Source: DATLRC01 sp035534895
GTDB taxonomy: Bacteria > Patescibacteriota > Saccharimonadia > Saccharimonadales > UBA4665
Assembly: GCA_035534895.1 (NCBI GenBank)
Contig: DATLRC010000019.1
Coordinates: 1-26,773, forward strand
DNA length: 26,773 nucleotides
Direction: 5' to 3'
Both the position numbers and the translations under genes were made by a program. A model generated the notes under the pieces. The model worked only from the letters and a program-made list of their open reading frames with translations, had not been told where the DNA came from and searched no databases. Each line of letters starts with the position of its first letter. Position 1 is the first letter of the stretch. Positions 14,087 through 21,440 of the stretch are shown here, one piece after another.

Positions 14087-16249
14087 GTGTTAGAAAGCTT
14101 ACTTCAAGGTTTAAATCCTGAACAACGTCGGGCAGTAGAAATTACTGATGGTCCAATGTTGATACAGGCTGGAGCCGGTAGTGGTAAAACAAAAACTCTT
14201 ACTCACCGCATTGCTTATCTGATTGCAACTCAAAAAGCGACTCCCCATAACATTTTAGCGGTTACTTTTACTAATAAAGCAGCCAAAGAAATGCGTCAAC
14301 GTGTTTCCCAGTTGCTTGGCCAGAATCCCGACAACCGTAGTTTTATGCCCTACATGGGTACTTTTCATAGTATTTGTGTACGACTGCTGCGTCTGGAAGC
14401 AGCCGCAATCGGCCTATCCCGTAACTTTGTCATTTTTGATGAGGCCGATAGGTTGGCAGCTATTAAGCAGGCTGCTAGACGTCTGCAAATAGACGAAAAG
14501 GCCTGGCCTCCTCGTCAACTAGCGGCAATCATTAGTGGAGCTAAAAATGAAATGCTTATGCCCAGCCAATATGCTCTAGAGGCCAACGGATTGGCTCAAA
14601 AAACTGCAGCCAAGGTCTATCCTGTTTATGAGGAAATACTGCAACAGGCTTCAGGGCTAGACTTTGATGATCTTATCAATCGGACAGTCAGTATGCTCGA
14701 AAATCATTCCTTGGTTCGAGAAAAATGGCAAAATCAATTCAAGTACATCATGATTGACGAGTATCAAGATACAAACAGAGCCCAATATAAATTAATAAAG
14801 TTGTTAACTAATAGTCAGAAAAACATTGTTGTAGTAGGAGACGACTGGCAAAGTATTTATTCGTGGCGAGGAGCAGACTTTCGCAACATCTTAAATTTTG
14901 AGAAAGACTATAAAAATTGTGTGGTCATTAAACTTGAACAAAATTATCGCTCAACCAAACATATTCTTGATGCCGCCCACGCCATTATTAGTAAAAATCT
15001 TCAGCGCTCCGAAAAAAAGTTGTGGACTGCAGCGAATGACGGTCTGCCGGTTCAGGTTGTGCAAGTGAACAGTGAACGAGCAGAAGGTGAAGCTATTATT
15101 AGACGTGTTAGGGCAGCTATAGACAATCAACATCGGCATTATGCTGACTTTGCTGTCTTTTATAGGACCAATGCTCAGAGTCGTTCAATTGAAGAGGCTT
15201 TTGTGCATCATGGGATACCTTATCGCGTGGTCGGTGGTGTAAGATTCTATGACCGAAAAGAAATTAAGGATATCCTGGGGTATTTAAGACTAATCTTTCA
15301 GCCAAATGATCGCATTAGTTTTGAGCGGATTGTTAATGTTCCAGCTAGGGGTATTGGTACTATTTCACTCCAACGTTTCATGGTTTGGAGCCAACAGCAA
15401 AAACTTAGTTTATCCGAAGCCTTAGCTCAAGTTGAACGATGTCTTGATATAACAGCCCGTTCTCGCAAAAGTTTTGCTGAATTAGGAGACATTCTAGGAT
15501 CGCTTAAAGCCGTAATGAACAACACGTCAGTAACTGGCCTTATTGATTCACTACTGCGACGAATTGATTATCTGCATTATCTGGATGACGGCACTCCGCA
15601 AGCCGAGGCTCGTCAGGAAAACGTCCGTGAACTTTTAAGTGTTGCCCAAGAATATCAATCGGTTGGTCTAGAGGGCTTTTTAGAAGAAATTAGTCTAGTT
15701 AGTGATATAGACGGCGCCGATTTTGGTAATGATGCCGTCACACTTATGACTCTGCACGCCGCCAAAGGCTTGGAGTTCCCGGTTGTTTTTTTAAGTGGCA
15801 TGGAAGAAAGTATTTTTCCGCACTCGAGATCACTCTATGATCAATTTGCCATGGAGGAGGAGAGACGTCTATGTTACGTTGGCATGACTCGTGCTAAACA
15901 AGAGCTTTATATGATCTACGCCACTAGCCGTCTGCTTTATGGTGGGTTGCAACACAATCCACCTAGTCGTTTTCTGTCTGAAATCGATGCACAACTATCT
16001 CAGCCCGAGCAGTTATTTGACTCTTTTCAATCCCAGCCAGCCGAGGATAATAGCCTTAAACTTACTGATAGCGGTATGTTAGATGAGCCACGATATGTTC
16101 CTGATCTATATGAGGGAGATAGTGTGCGTCACGAGCTTTTTGGTAGCGGCACAGTACTTGAGATTGATGGTGACAGAGCGGTTATTTATTTTAAGGGTAA
16201 AGGCGCCAAGAAGCTTAATATTAGTTTTGCTCCTATTGAGAAATTATAA
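14087..16249 (+). CDS. pcrA: PcrA/UvrD-type superfamily 1A DNA helicase
   Basis: An ATP-dependent 3'-5' DNA helicase used in repair and in clearing recombination or replication intermediates. In its 720 aa: motif I AGAGSGKTKTLT (about 28-39), Ia AVTFTNKAAKEM, II IDEYQDTN (about 224-231), III GDDWQSIYSWRGAD, IV LEQNYRST, V TLMTLHAAKGLEFPVV, and VI RRLCYVGMTRAK. The C-terminus has a Tudor-like end (GDSVRHELFGSGTVLEI and KKLNISFAPIEKL), as in PcrA, which contacts RNA polymerase in better-studied bacteria. The GTG at 14087 is selected because of the -10 box 6 nt upstream. UvrD and PcrA are not separable on sequence alone. Confidence 0.95.
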   Translation: MLESLLQGLNPEQRRAVEITDGPMLIQAGAGSGKTKTLTHRIAYLIATQKATPHNILAVTFTNKAAKEMRQRVSQLLGQNPDNRSFMPYMGTFHSICVRLLRLEAAAIGLSRNFVIFDEADRLAAIKQAARRLQIDEKAWPPRQLAAIISGAKNEMLMPSQYALEANGLAQKTAAKVYPVYEEILQQASGLDFDDLINRTVSMLENHSLVREKWQNQFKYIMIDEYQDTNRAQYKLIKLLTNSQKNIVVVGDDWQSIYSWRGADFRNILNFEKDYKNCVVIKLEQNYRSTKHILDAAHAIISKNLQRSEKKLWTAANDGLPVQVVQVNSERAEGEAIIRRVRAAIDNQHRHYADFAVFYRTNAQSRSIEEAFVHHGIPYRVVGGVRFYDRKEIKDILGYLRLIFQPNDRISFERIVNVPARGIGTISLQRFMVWSQQQKLSLSEALAQVERCLDITARSRKSFAELGDILGSLKAVMNNTSVTGLIDSLLRRIDYLHYLDDGTPQAEARQENVRELLSVAQEYQSVGLEGFLEEISLVSDIDGADFGNDAVTLMTLHAAKGLEFPVVFLSGMEESIFPHSRSLYDQFAMEEERRLCYVGMTRAKQELYMIYATSRLLYGGLQHNPPSRFLSEIDAQLSQPEQLFDSFQSQPAEDNSLKLTDSGMLDEPRYVPDLYEGDSVRHELFGSGTVLEIDGDRAVIYFKGKGAKKLNISFAPIEKL

Positions 16250-16300
16250 AGTCAACTAACAAGTTAGCACATCAGTAACCTGGCCGAGATGGGTCGTTTT

Positions 16301-16309
16301 TGCTACAAT
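16301..16309 (+). promoter_or_regulatory. Extended -10 promoter upstream of the G5/DUF348 protein
   Basis: TGCTACAAT at 16301-16309 matches the extended -10 seen at rsmA (17671-17679) base for base. Expected start near 16316 gives a leader of about 65 nt before the ATG at 16381. Confidence 0.45.
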
Positions 16310-16380
16310 AAATCGATAACCTTATAGAGAGCAGGCGGTTGTGTCTGATAATCATTAGTCGCTATAAGGTCTCAAAGAGT

Positions 16381-17658
16381 ATGTCAAACAAGTCCGATAA
16401 GATCTGGGTAAAATTTGCCAAGTTTCGACGTGTCCGCTTGCCACGGCATATTAGACAAGCCAAAATTGTTAGCCGTCACCCCTATACCGTGCCAGTCGTT
16501 ACCCTTTTGTTGCTTATTATTCTAACCGGAGGTATTTATTTACTGGCTCGCCATACCAATCGTTTACCGATGATAGAGAATGCCAAGATAGTTATTATTT
16601 CACACGACCATGTACAACAAATTGTACCGAGTCATGAACCAACTGTCGGTGCCTTGCTTAGTAAGCTGCACTTACATCTCAATTTGGGTGATGTCGTTGA
16701 ACCAGCACTTGGCACACCAATAGATCAAGATGAATTTCGAATCAATATTTATCGTGCCTTACCGGTAGAGATTGTCGATAATGGTATGCATAATTTTACT
16801 TTTAGTGCCGCCACGACACCCCGTAGCATTGCTGCCCAGACCGGGGTGACTGTTTATCCAGAAGACTATGTAACTGCCAAGCCAACCAGTAATTTCCTCC
16901 GCCAAGGAGCAATTGGCGAACAGGTGGTCATTAACCGGGCAACCCCTGTCAATGTCAATCTCTACGGTACTCCTGTGCTAATGCGAACCCATGCTTCGAC
17001 AGTAGGACAACTAATAAACGAACGACATATTAAGCTTGCCAGTAATGATCAGATTTTACCGGCCATAACAACACCGATTACCCCTAATCAATTAATCTTT
17101 ATTGCCCGAAATGGCACCAAACTGGAGTCGCTCACAGAGATTATCCCAATGCCCATTCAGACCCTTCAAGACCCAACACTTGCCTATGGCACCAGTGCTG
17201 TTCGTCAGCAAGGTTCCAACGGTAGTCAAGTCACGACCTACCAGATAGACAATCAAACCGGTAACCGATTTATTATCCAACAGGTTGTTATCCAGCCAGC
17301 TGTTACTGAGATCGTAGTGGTTGGTACCAGTTTGACCGGTATTAAAGGCGATATGTCACTAGCGGGAATAGCAGCCAGTGACTATCAATACGCCGATTAT
17401 ATTATTAGCCACGAGTCCGGTTGGTGTCCTACCAAAGCCCAAGGTGAGCACTATTGTCCAGCCGTACCAGACAATCAGTATACTTCCTATGGATATGGTC
17501 TTTGTCAATCGACCCCGGGCACTAAAATGTCTAGTGCCGGCAGTGATTGGGCTACGAACCCGGTCACACAACTGAGATGGTGTTCCGGATACGCCCAGAA
17601 TCGATACGGCGGTTGGTATAACGCATACGCTCACTGGTTGAACAATCATAACTGGTAA
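16381..17658 (+). CDS. DUF348-G5 protein with lytic-transglycosylase-like C-terminal domain (RpfB/YabE-like)
   Basis: Probable membrane-anchored or secreted peptidoglycan-acting protein. The 425 residues from the ATG at 16381 show a basic N-terminus, a membrane helix (about 37-57, VPVVTLLLLIILTGGIYLLA), DUF348-like ubiquitin-fold modules (about 65-240), a G5-type domain (about 240-320), and a C-terminal domain (about 330-425) with YIISHESGW, YGLCQSTPG and RYGGWYNAYAHW. That domain resembles lysozyme-fold or resuscitation-promoting modules, with the Glu of HESGW as the candidate catalytic acid. Four Cys in this domain could form disulphides outside the cell. A TTG at 16339 would add 14 residues but has poorer spacing. 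The enzyme role is inferred from architecture. Confidence 0.85.
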   Translation: MSNKSDKIWVKFAKFRRVRLPRHIRQAKIVSRHPYTVPVVTLLLLIILTGGIYLLARHTNRLPMIENAKIVIISHDHVQQIVPSHEPTVGALLSKLHLHLNLGDVVEPALGTPIDQDEFRINIYRALPVEIVDNGMHNFTFSAATTPRSIAAQTGVTVYPEDYVTAKPTSNFLRQGAIGEQVVINRATPVNVNLYGTPVLMRTHASTVGQLINERHIKLASNDQILPAITTPITPNQLIFIARNGTKLESLTEIIPMPIQTLQDPTLAYGTSAVRQQGSNGSQVTTYQIDNQTGNRFIIQQVVIQPAVTEIVVVGTSLTGIKGDMSLAGIAASDYQYADYIISHESGWCPTKAQGEHYCPAVPDNQYTSYGYGLCQSTPGTKMSSAGSDWATNPVTQLRWCSGYAQNRYGGWYNAYAHWLNNHNW

Positions 17659-17670
17659 CTTATGAGCACT

Positions 17671-17685
17671 TGCTACAATTAGTTG
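17671..17685 (+). promoter_or_regulatory. Extended -10 promoter of rsmA, leaderless start likely
   Basis: TGCTACAAT (17671-17679) is followed by exactly 6 nt and the ATG at 17686. There is no ribosome-binding site, so the mRNA probably begins at or next to the start codon. Confidence 0.55.
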
Positions 17686-18468
17686 ATGAGTGCGTTTAGC
17701 CCCCAAAAATCTTTAGGCCAACATTGGCTAAATGATCCTACTAGTCTTTCGGCAATTGTCTACATTGCTGACATTGGGCCAGATGAATTAGTACTTGAGA
17801 TTGGACCAGGACCAGGCGGGCTCACCGAAAAACTTTTAGGTCGTGCCAGAGAAGTCTTGGCAGTTGAGTTGGACGCCAAACTAGCTCTAAATTTACCAAA
17901 AAGATTTCCAACTCCGAAGCTCAGGGTGTTTTGTCAGGATATTCTAAGTTTTGATTTTTCGCAATTACCCCCAGACTACAAGGTGGTTGCTAATATACCC
18001 TATTACTTGACAGCTAAGCTGATTCGCATGCTGAGCGAAAGCCCCAACCAGCCCTTAAAGTGTGTTCTGCTGATTCAAAAAGAAGTTGCTTTGCGGGCTA
18101 CAGCTGAACCCGGACAAATGTCACTACTTAGTGTCACTGCCCAATATTTTTGGCAAGTATCCAGCGGTCCAATTATTAAGGCCCAAAACTTTACACCTCC
18201 TCCTAAAGTAGATTCCCAGGTCTTGATTCTAGATCGCAGACCACAGGCTCTATTTGCAGACATTGATACAAAAATATTTTTTCGAATTGTCAGAGCAGGA
18301 TTTTCACAACGCCGCAAAACATTACTTAACTCGTTAAGTGCTGGTCTGTCGCTCTCCCGTGAAGTGGTCCAAGCACAACTACATAAAGCTAATATTAAAC
18401 CGAACATACGGGCTCAGTCCTTGAGCTTGAAAGATTGGCACCACTTATATATAGTTTTTACGAATTAG
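17686..18468 (+). CDS. rsmA: 16S rRNA dimethyladenosine transferase (KsgA/RsmA)
   Basis: It dimethylates two adjacent adenines in the 3' terminal hairpin of 16S rRNA using S-adenosylmethionine, a late small-subunit maturation step. The 260-aa product has KSLGQHWL near the N-terminus, the SAM-binding VLEIGPGPGGLT (about 35-46), AVELDAKLA, the catalytic VANIPYYLTAKLI (about 102-114), IQKEVALR, FTPPPKVDSQV and FSQRRKTLLNSL. The ATG at 17686 is preferred over the TTG at 17683 because of the -10 placement. It is independent of the preceding wall-protein gene in transcription if the promoter call is right. Confidence 0.95.
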   Translation: MSAFSPQKSLGQHWLNDPTSLSAIVYIADIGPDELVLEIGPGPGGLTEKLLGRAREVLAVELDAKLALNLPKRFPTPKLRVFCQDILSFDFSQLPPDYKVVANIPYYLTAKLIRMLSESPNQPLKCVLLIQKEVALRATAEPGQMSLLSVTAQYFWQVSSGPIIKAQNFTPPPKVDSQVLILDRRPQALFADIDTKIFFRIVRAGFSQRRKTLLNSLSAGLSLSREVVQAQLHKANIKPNIRAQSLSLKDWHHLYIVFTN

Positions 18469-18472
18469 ATAC

Positions 18473-18501
18473 TTGATGTGTTAACTTTGTTGCAGTAAAG
18501 T
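18473..18501 (+). promoter_or_regulatory. Promoter of the MarR gene, leaderless start likely
   Basis: TTGATG (18473-18478), a 17-nt spacer and TAAAGT (18496-18501) are followed by 6 nt and the ATG at 18508. No ribosome-binding site is present. Confidence 0.6.
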
Positions 18502-18507
18502 TTAAAC

Positions 18508-18972
18508 ATGGGCCCAAATAATGATCTCGGATATCTGTTACAGCACCTAGCTTCATTGCTTGGACACCAAACCGACCAGGTTCTCCAAGAACAATTGGGC
18601 ATTGGTCTCAGCCAGTTTAAGATATTATGGATTTTACAATGGAATCCTAATGTTGATCAGCGCTACATCGCTGAAAGCTTAGGTCAAACCGAAGCCAGCA
18701 TAAGTCGGCAAATCCGACTCCTAAAAACTGAGGGGCTGCTTGGTAGCCAACGCGACGCAGATAATCGGCGAAGACATATCACAGCAGCTACTTTAAAGGG
18801 CACTAAAGTTACCGAAGCAGCGGTCGAAATTATGCGCCGTAGTTTTGCGCCAATGCTTGACCAGCTTTCAGACAAGCAATTTGAGCAACTTATGGAATCT
18901 TTACAGATTTTACATAAAGCTGTTTGTAAAAATGAGACAAGTAGCCGTTATCGGCATATTGCTAGTCTTTAA
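18508..18972 (+). CDS. MarR-family transcriptional regulator
   Basis: A 154-aa dimeric winged-helix repressor or activator. Features: an N-terminal dimerisation helix (YLLQHLASLLGHQTDQVL), a helix-turn-helix (about 45-85, LSQFKILWILQW and QRYIAESLGQTEASISRQIR), a beta wing (LGSQRDADNRRRHITA) with the family-typical D-x-R-R basic cluster, and C-terminal helices. It is monocistronic, with its own promoter, between rsmA and tmRNA. Many MarR proteins repress their own promoter and respond to small phenolic or oxidative signals, but no palindromic operator is obvious here. The target is unknown. Confidence 0.9.
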   Translation: MGPNNDLGYLLQHLASLLGHQTDQVLQEQLGIGLSQFKILWILQWNPNVDQRYIAESLGQTEASISRQIRLLKTEGLLGSQRDADNRRRHITAATLKGTKVTEAAVEIMRRSFAPMLDQLSDKQFEQLMESLQILHKAVCKNETSSRYRHIASL

Positions 18973-18983
18973 CCGAACAGGGG

Positions 18984-19012
18984 TAGACACAGATAGCCCT
19001 GAGTGCTATAAT
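18984..19012 (+). promoter_or_regulatory. Promoter of tmRNA
   Basis: TAGACA (18984-18989), a 17-nt spacer and consensus TATAAT (19007-19012) preceded by TGC give a strong extended -10 promoter. It lies 35 nt upstream of the mature tmRNA 5' end, leaving a short leader for RNase P removal. Confidence 0.7.
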
Positions 19013-19046
19013 GATGCTTACTACCACTAATAGAGGTAGTTTTACG

Positions 19047-19444
19047 GGGGCTGAATTTTAAGCTCGACGTTGGACTTTATCGGTTAGATCAGCAGGTCGC
19101 TTGCTGAGCGTTATACGGCAAACAAACGTAGATGCAAACTTTGTATCTCGCGCAAAAGCCTTTGTAGCTGGCGTGTTCGCACCTAGCTTTGCTTTTGCAC
19201 CAGCTGTAGCCTAAACAACTACAGCAACGCCCTGGAGTGACACCAGATAGCCCCAAGAGGCGTTTTATATCTTCTGGGCGCTCAAGTAATACTGTTCTAA
19301 TTACTTGCTAAGACTTTGAACTGCGGAGAACGACCCTTTGGTCATTTACCAGTCGCTCTCCAAGATTTTCAAATGACCTAAGCCTGTAGATGACTAACCA
19401 AGATAAACTAGCGGACCCGGATGCAATTTCCGGCAGCTCCACCA
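19047..19444 (+). ncRNA. ssrA: tmRNA (SsrA)
   Basis: Transfer-messenger RNA rescues stalled ribosomes and tags the nascent chain for degradation. The tRNA-like ends pair GGGGCTG (19047-19053) with CAGCTCC before A-CCA (CCA encoded at 19442-19444). The 5' part has the typical AAGCTCGACG segment. The likely resume codon is the GCA at 19134, preceded by TAGAT as in the TAGTC-GCAAAC context of other tmRNAs. The reading frame runs to TAA at 19212-19214, giving a 26-residue tag that starts ANFVSRAKAF and ends FAFAPAVA. An earlier GCAAAC at 19118 opens a Cys/Arg-rich frame and is less likely. Length of 398 nt is usual. Confidence 0.92.
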
Positions 19445-19453
19445 ATATTATTG

Positions 19454-19481
19454 GGCCTCTCGAATATTTCGGAGGTCTTTT
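19454..19481 (+). terminator. Rho-independent terminator of tmRNA
   Basis: GGCCTC (19454-19459) pairs with GAGGTC (19472-19477), and CGAA with TTCG inside, with one bulged T and a 3-nt loop. TTTT follows at 19478-19481. It lies 10 nt after the tmRNA CCA. Confidence 0.8.
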
Positions 19482-19656
19482 ATATTTAAAAAAATTTACT
19501 TTATTCGACAATCTTGTGTTATATTAGATAGACTAGAAAAGCTGCTAATAACGTTCAGTTAGGTTCTAGAGAATATAAGTTCAGTGTTTTGAGGAGCAGC
19601 TAACTCTGGTTTCGTTGCCAAGTTACCTCCAAGCAGTTAAAAAAGGAGAATATTAA
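19482..19656 (+). promoter_or_regulatory. Leader/promoter region of the RRM gene
   Basis: 175 AT-rich bases with TTCGAC (19504-19509) and TAGACT-like boxes and a probable 5' leader of more than 100 nt ending in AAAAAGGAGAA before the ATG. Long leaders are common on cold-responsive RNA-binding protein genes, so structure-based control is possible, but no defined riboregulator was recognised. Confidence 0.35.
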
Positions 19657-19983
19657 ATGGCAACTAAACTATTCGTAGGATCTTTATCCTGGAATGTCAA
19701 TGACGATCAGCTGAAGGAATTCTTTTCATCAGCCGGTACAGTCGTTTCAGCATCGGTTATTACCGATCGGGACACCAACCGTTCAAAAGGTTTTGGATTT
19801 GTTGAAATGTCTTCCGAAGAGGAAGCTAAAGCAGCTATTGACCAGCTTAACAATAAAGAACTAGATGGTCGGGCAATTACTGTTAGCGAAGCCCGTCCCC
19901 GCGAAGATCGACCACGAAACAATTTTGGTGGTAACGGTGGCGGCTACAACCGCGACCGCGACTCACGTGACCGACGCTACTAA
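19657..19983 (+). CDS. Small RRM-domain RNA-binding protein
   Basis: A 108-aa single-RRM protein that binds single-stranded RNA, like the glycine-rich RNA-binding proteins of cyanobacteria and other bacteria. RNP2 is KLFVGSLSW (4-12) and RNP1 is SKGFGFVEM (about 43-51), with the expected beta-alpha-beta spacing to residue 82. The tail (83-108) is rich in Arg, Gly, Asn and Asp (NNFGGNGGGYNRDRDSRDRR), RGG-like and probably disordered. The ATG at 19657 has a strong AAGGAG site. It may act as an RNA chaperone during cold or stress; this is family inference. Confidence 0.93.
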   Translation: MATKLFVGSLSWNVNDDQLKEFFSSAGTVVSASVITDRDTNRSKGFGFVEMSSEEEAKAAIDQLNNKELDGRAITVSEARPREDRPRNNFGGNGGGYNRDRDSRDRRY

Positions 19984-20013
19984 CAGAGATATATAAGTCA
20001 AATATTAATCGGC

Positions 20014-20040
20014 GGTGCTAATAAGCGATAGCTTATCACC
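20014..20040 (+). terminator. Hairpin downstream of the RRM gene, possible weak terminator or mRNA stabiliser
   Basis: GGTG (20014-20017) pairs with CACC (20037-20040), and ATAAGC (20021-20026) with GCTTAT (20031-20036), around loop GATA with a 3-nt bulge. No T-run follows, so it is not a classic terminator. Confidence 0.4.
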
Positions 20041-20089
20041 AATAAAGCCTTGACCATCAGGGCTGATGCGGGCTAGGCTTATTAGGAGT

Positions 20090-21370
20090 ATGTCAAAACT
20101 TGAAAAAGCCAAGAGCCTAGTCAGTAAGACTCTGCAGCTGTCTTTTCGGCCGGATAAAGAGCTAACGCCGGAAGCGGTATCAGCTGCCAGAGCTTATATT
20201 AAGGCCTTTTGGCCGAGTGTGACCCGTTTTCATCCTAAAGATGACGAGAGCTTGCTCGGTCTGCCTAAGCCATATCTTGTGCCGTCTTACACTGAAAAGA
20301 CGGGCTTTGACTATAACGAGCTTTATTATTGGGACAGTTACTTTATGGCTCAAGGTATGCTTGACCAGGATCATCGTGAGCTTATAACTGGTATTCTGGA
20401 AAACTTGCTATATCTTTTTAACCGTTTTAAGGTAATCCCAAATGCCTCACGGACGTATTTGATGGGACGCTCGCAGCCGCCCCTGTTAACAAGTTTTATT
20501 TTTGACGTTTACCAGACATACAAAATGGACAACCAATGGCTCAAGAAAGCCATAGACGTTGCCCAGCAAGAATATTCAGTTGTTTGGATGGGAGTCAAAA
20601 AACCAAATGAACGTCAGGTTTACCATGGCCTGAGTCGCTATTACGACATCAACTACTTACATGATCTGGCGGAGTCCGAGAGTGGCTGGGACATGACGCC
20701 ACGCTTTGGACGACGTGCACTCAACTATCTACCGGTAGACTTAAACGCACTGCTCTATAAGTACGAAACTGACTTTGCTAGAGCAGCTAGGATATTTGAC
20801 GACAAGCGCCAAGCGGCTCACTGGGATGATCTTGCCGCACAACGCAAAAAAGAGATTAACGAATTAATGTGGGATCGACTGAGGGGCCTTTATTATGACT
20901 ATAATTATGTTAAGCAAAAGCGCGGCAGTGTTAGCAGTTTGGCTACTTTCTATCCAATGTGGGCGGGGTTAGTTGACGACAAGCAAGCAGCTTCGCTGGT
21001 AAAAGGACTGAGACGTTTCGAGAACAAAGGTGGCTTAGCAACCACAGATGTACTTCCAGTCGGTCAATTAGTGTTTGGTAGTATGCCTACCCAATGGGCC
21101 TATCCTAATGGCTGGCCACCACTGCACTTTATTGTTGTTAAGGGCCTAGAACGCTATGGCTACCATCAAGATGCTCGTCGGATCGCTATGAAATGGCTGA
21201 AAACCAATCTCAGTTGGTATAACAATCATCAAGTATTCCTTGAAAAATACAATGTTGTTTCGCCAGACAAGCCACCGGTTAAAGGTCTTTATCCCAGTCA
21301 AATGGGTTTTGGCTGGACAAATGCAATCTTTGAACGTTTTTGCCAAGACTATGTTGACCGGCCTTTATAA
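20090..21370 (+). CDS. GH37-family trehalase-like glycoside hydrolase
   Basis: It is expected to hydrolyse trehalose to two glucose units, feeding the glycolytic genes nearby. The (alpha/alpha)6-barrel family features are present: YNELYYWDSYFMAQGM (signature 1 region), PNASRTYLMGRSQPP, ESESGWDMTPRFG with the candidate acid Asp, FLEKYNV with the candidate base Glu, and GFGWTNA near the end. The second family signature, usually QWDxPxGW, reads QWAYPNGWPP here. There is no signal peptide, so it is probably cytoplasmic. ATG 20090 is preferred because TTGACC (20050-20055) and TAGGCT (20074-20079) lie just upstream. ATG 20066 would add 8 residues. At 426 aa it is shorter than E. coli TreA/TreF. Substrate is inferred. 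Confidence 0.85.
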   Translation: MSKLEKAKSLVSKTLQLSFRPDKELTPEAVSAARAYIKAFWPSVTRFHPKDDESLLGLPKPYLVPSYTEKTGFDYNELYYWDSYFMAQGMLDQDHRELITGILENLLYLFNRFKVIPNASRTYLMGRSQPPLLTSFIFDVYQTYKMDNQWLKKAIDVAQQEYSVVWMGVKKPNERQVYHGLSRYYDINYLHDLAESESGWDMTPRFGRRALNYLPVDLNALLYKYETDFARAARIFDDKRQAAHWDDLAAQRKKEINELMWDRLRGLYYDYNYVKQKRGSVSSLATFYPMWAGLVDDKQAASLVKGLRRFENKGGLATTDVLPVGQLVFGSMPTQWAYPNGWPPLHFIVVKGLERYGYHQDARRIAMKWLKTNLSWYNNHQVFLEKYNVVSPDKPPVKGLYPSQMGFGWTNAIFERFCQDYVDRPL

Positions 21371-21413
21371 CATCAACCAAACAAATTTGGTCACAGAAGC
21401 ATTTTTATTTGTC

Positions 21414-21431
21414 CCTGTAAACAGGTAAACT
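21414..21431 (+). promoter_or_regulatory. Candidate metG promoter with overlapping palindrome
   Basis: CCTGT-AA-ACAGG (21414-21425) is a perfect palindrome directly abutting a TAAACT -10-like box (21426-21431), 9 nt before the metG ATG. No clear -35 or ribosome-binding site is seen. The palindrome could be an operator. Confidence 0.3.
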
Positions 21432-21440
21432 ATTAACGAC

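Noticed and set aside
21376..21391. ACCAAA/TTTGGT hairpin after the trehalase gene
   Set aside because: The stem is only 6 bp and the T-rich run comes about 10 nt later, so it is not a convincing terminator.
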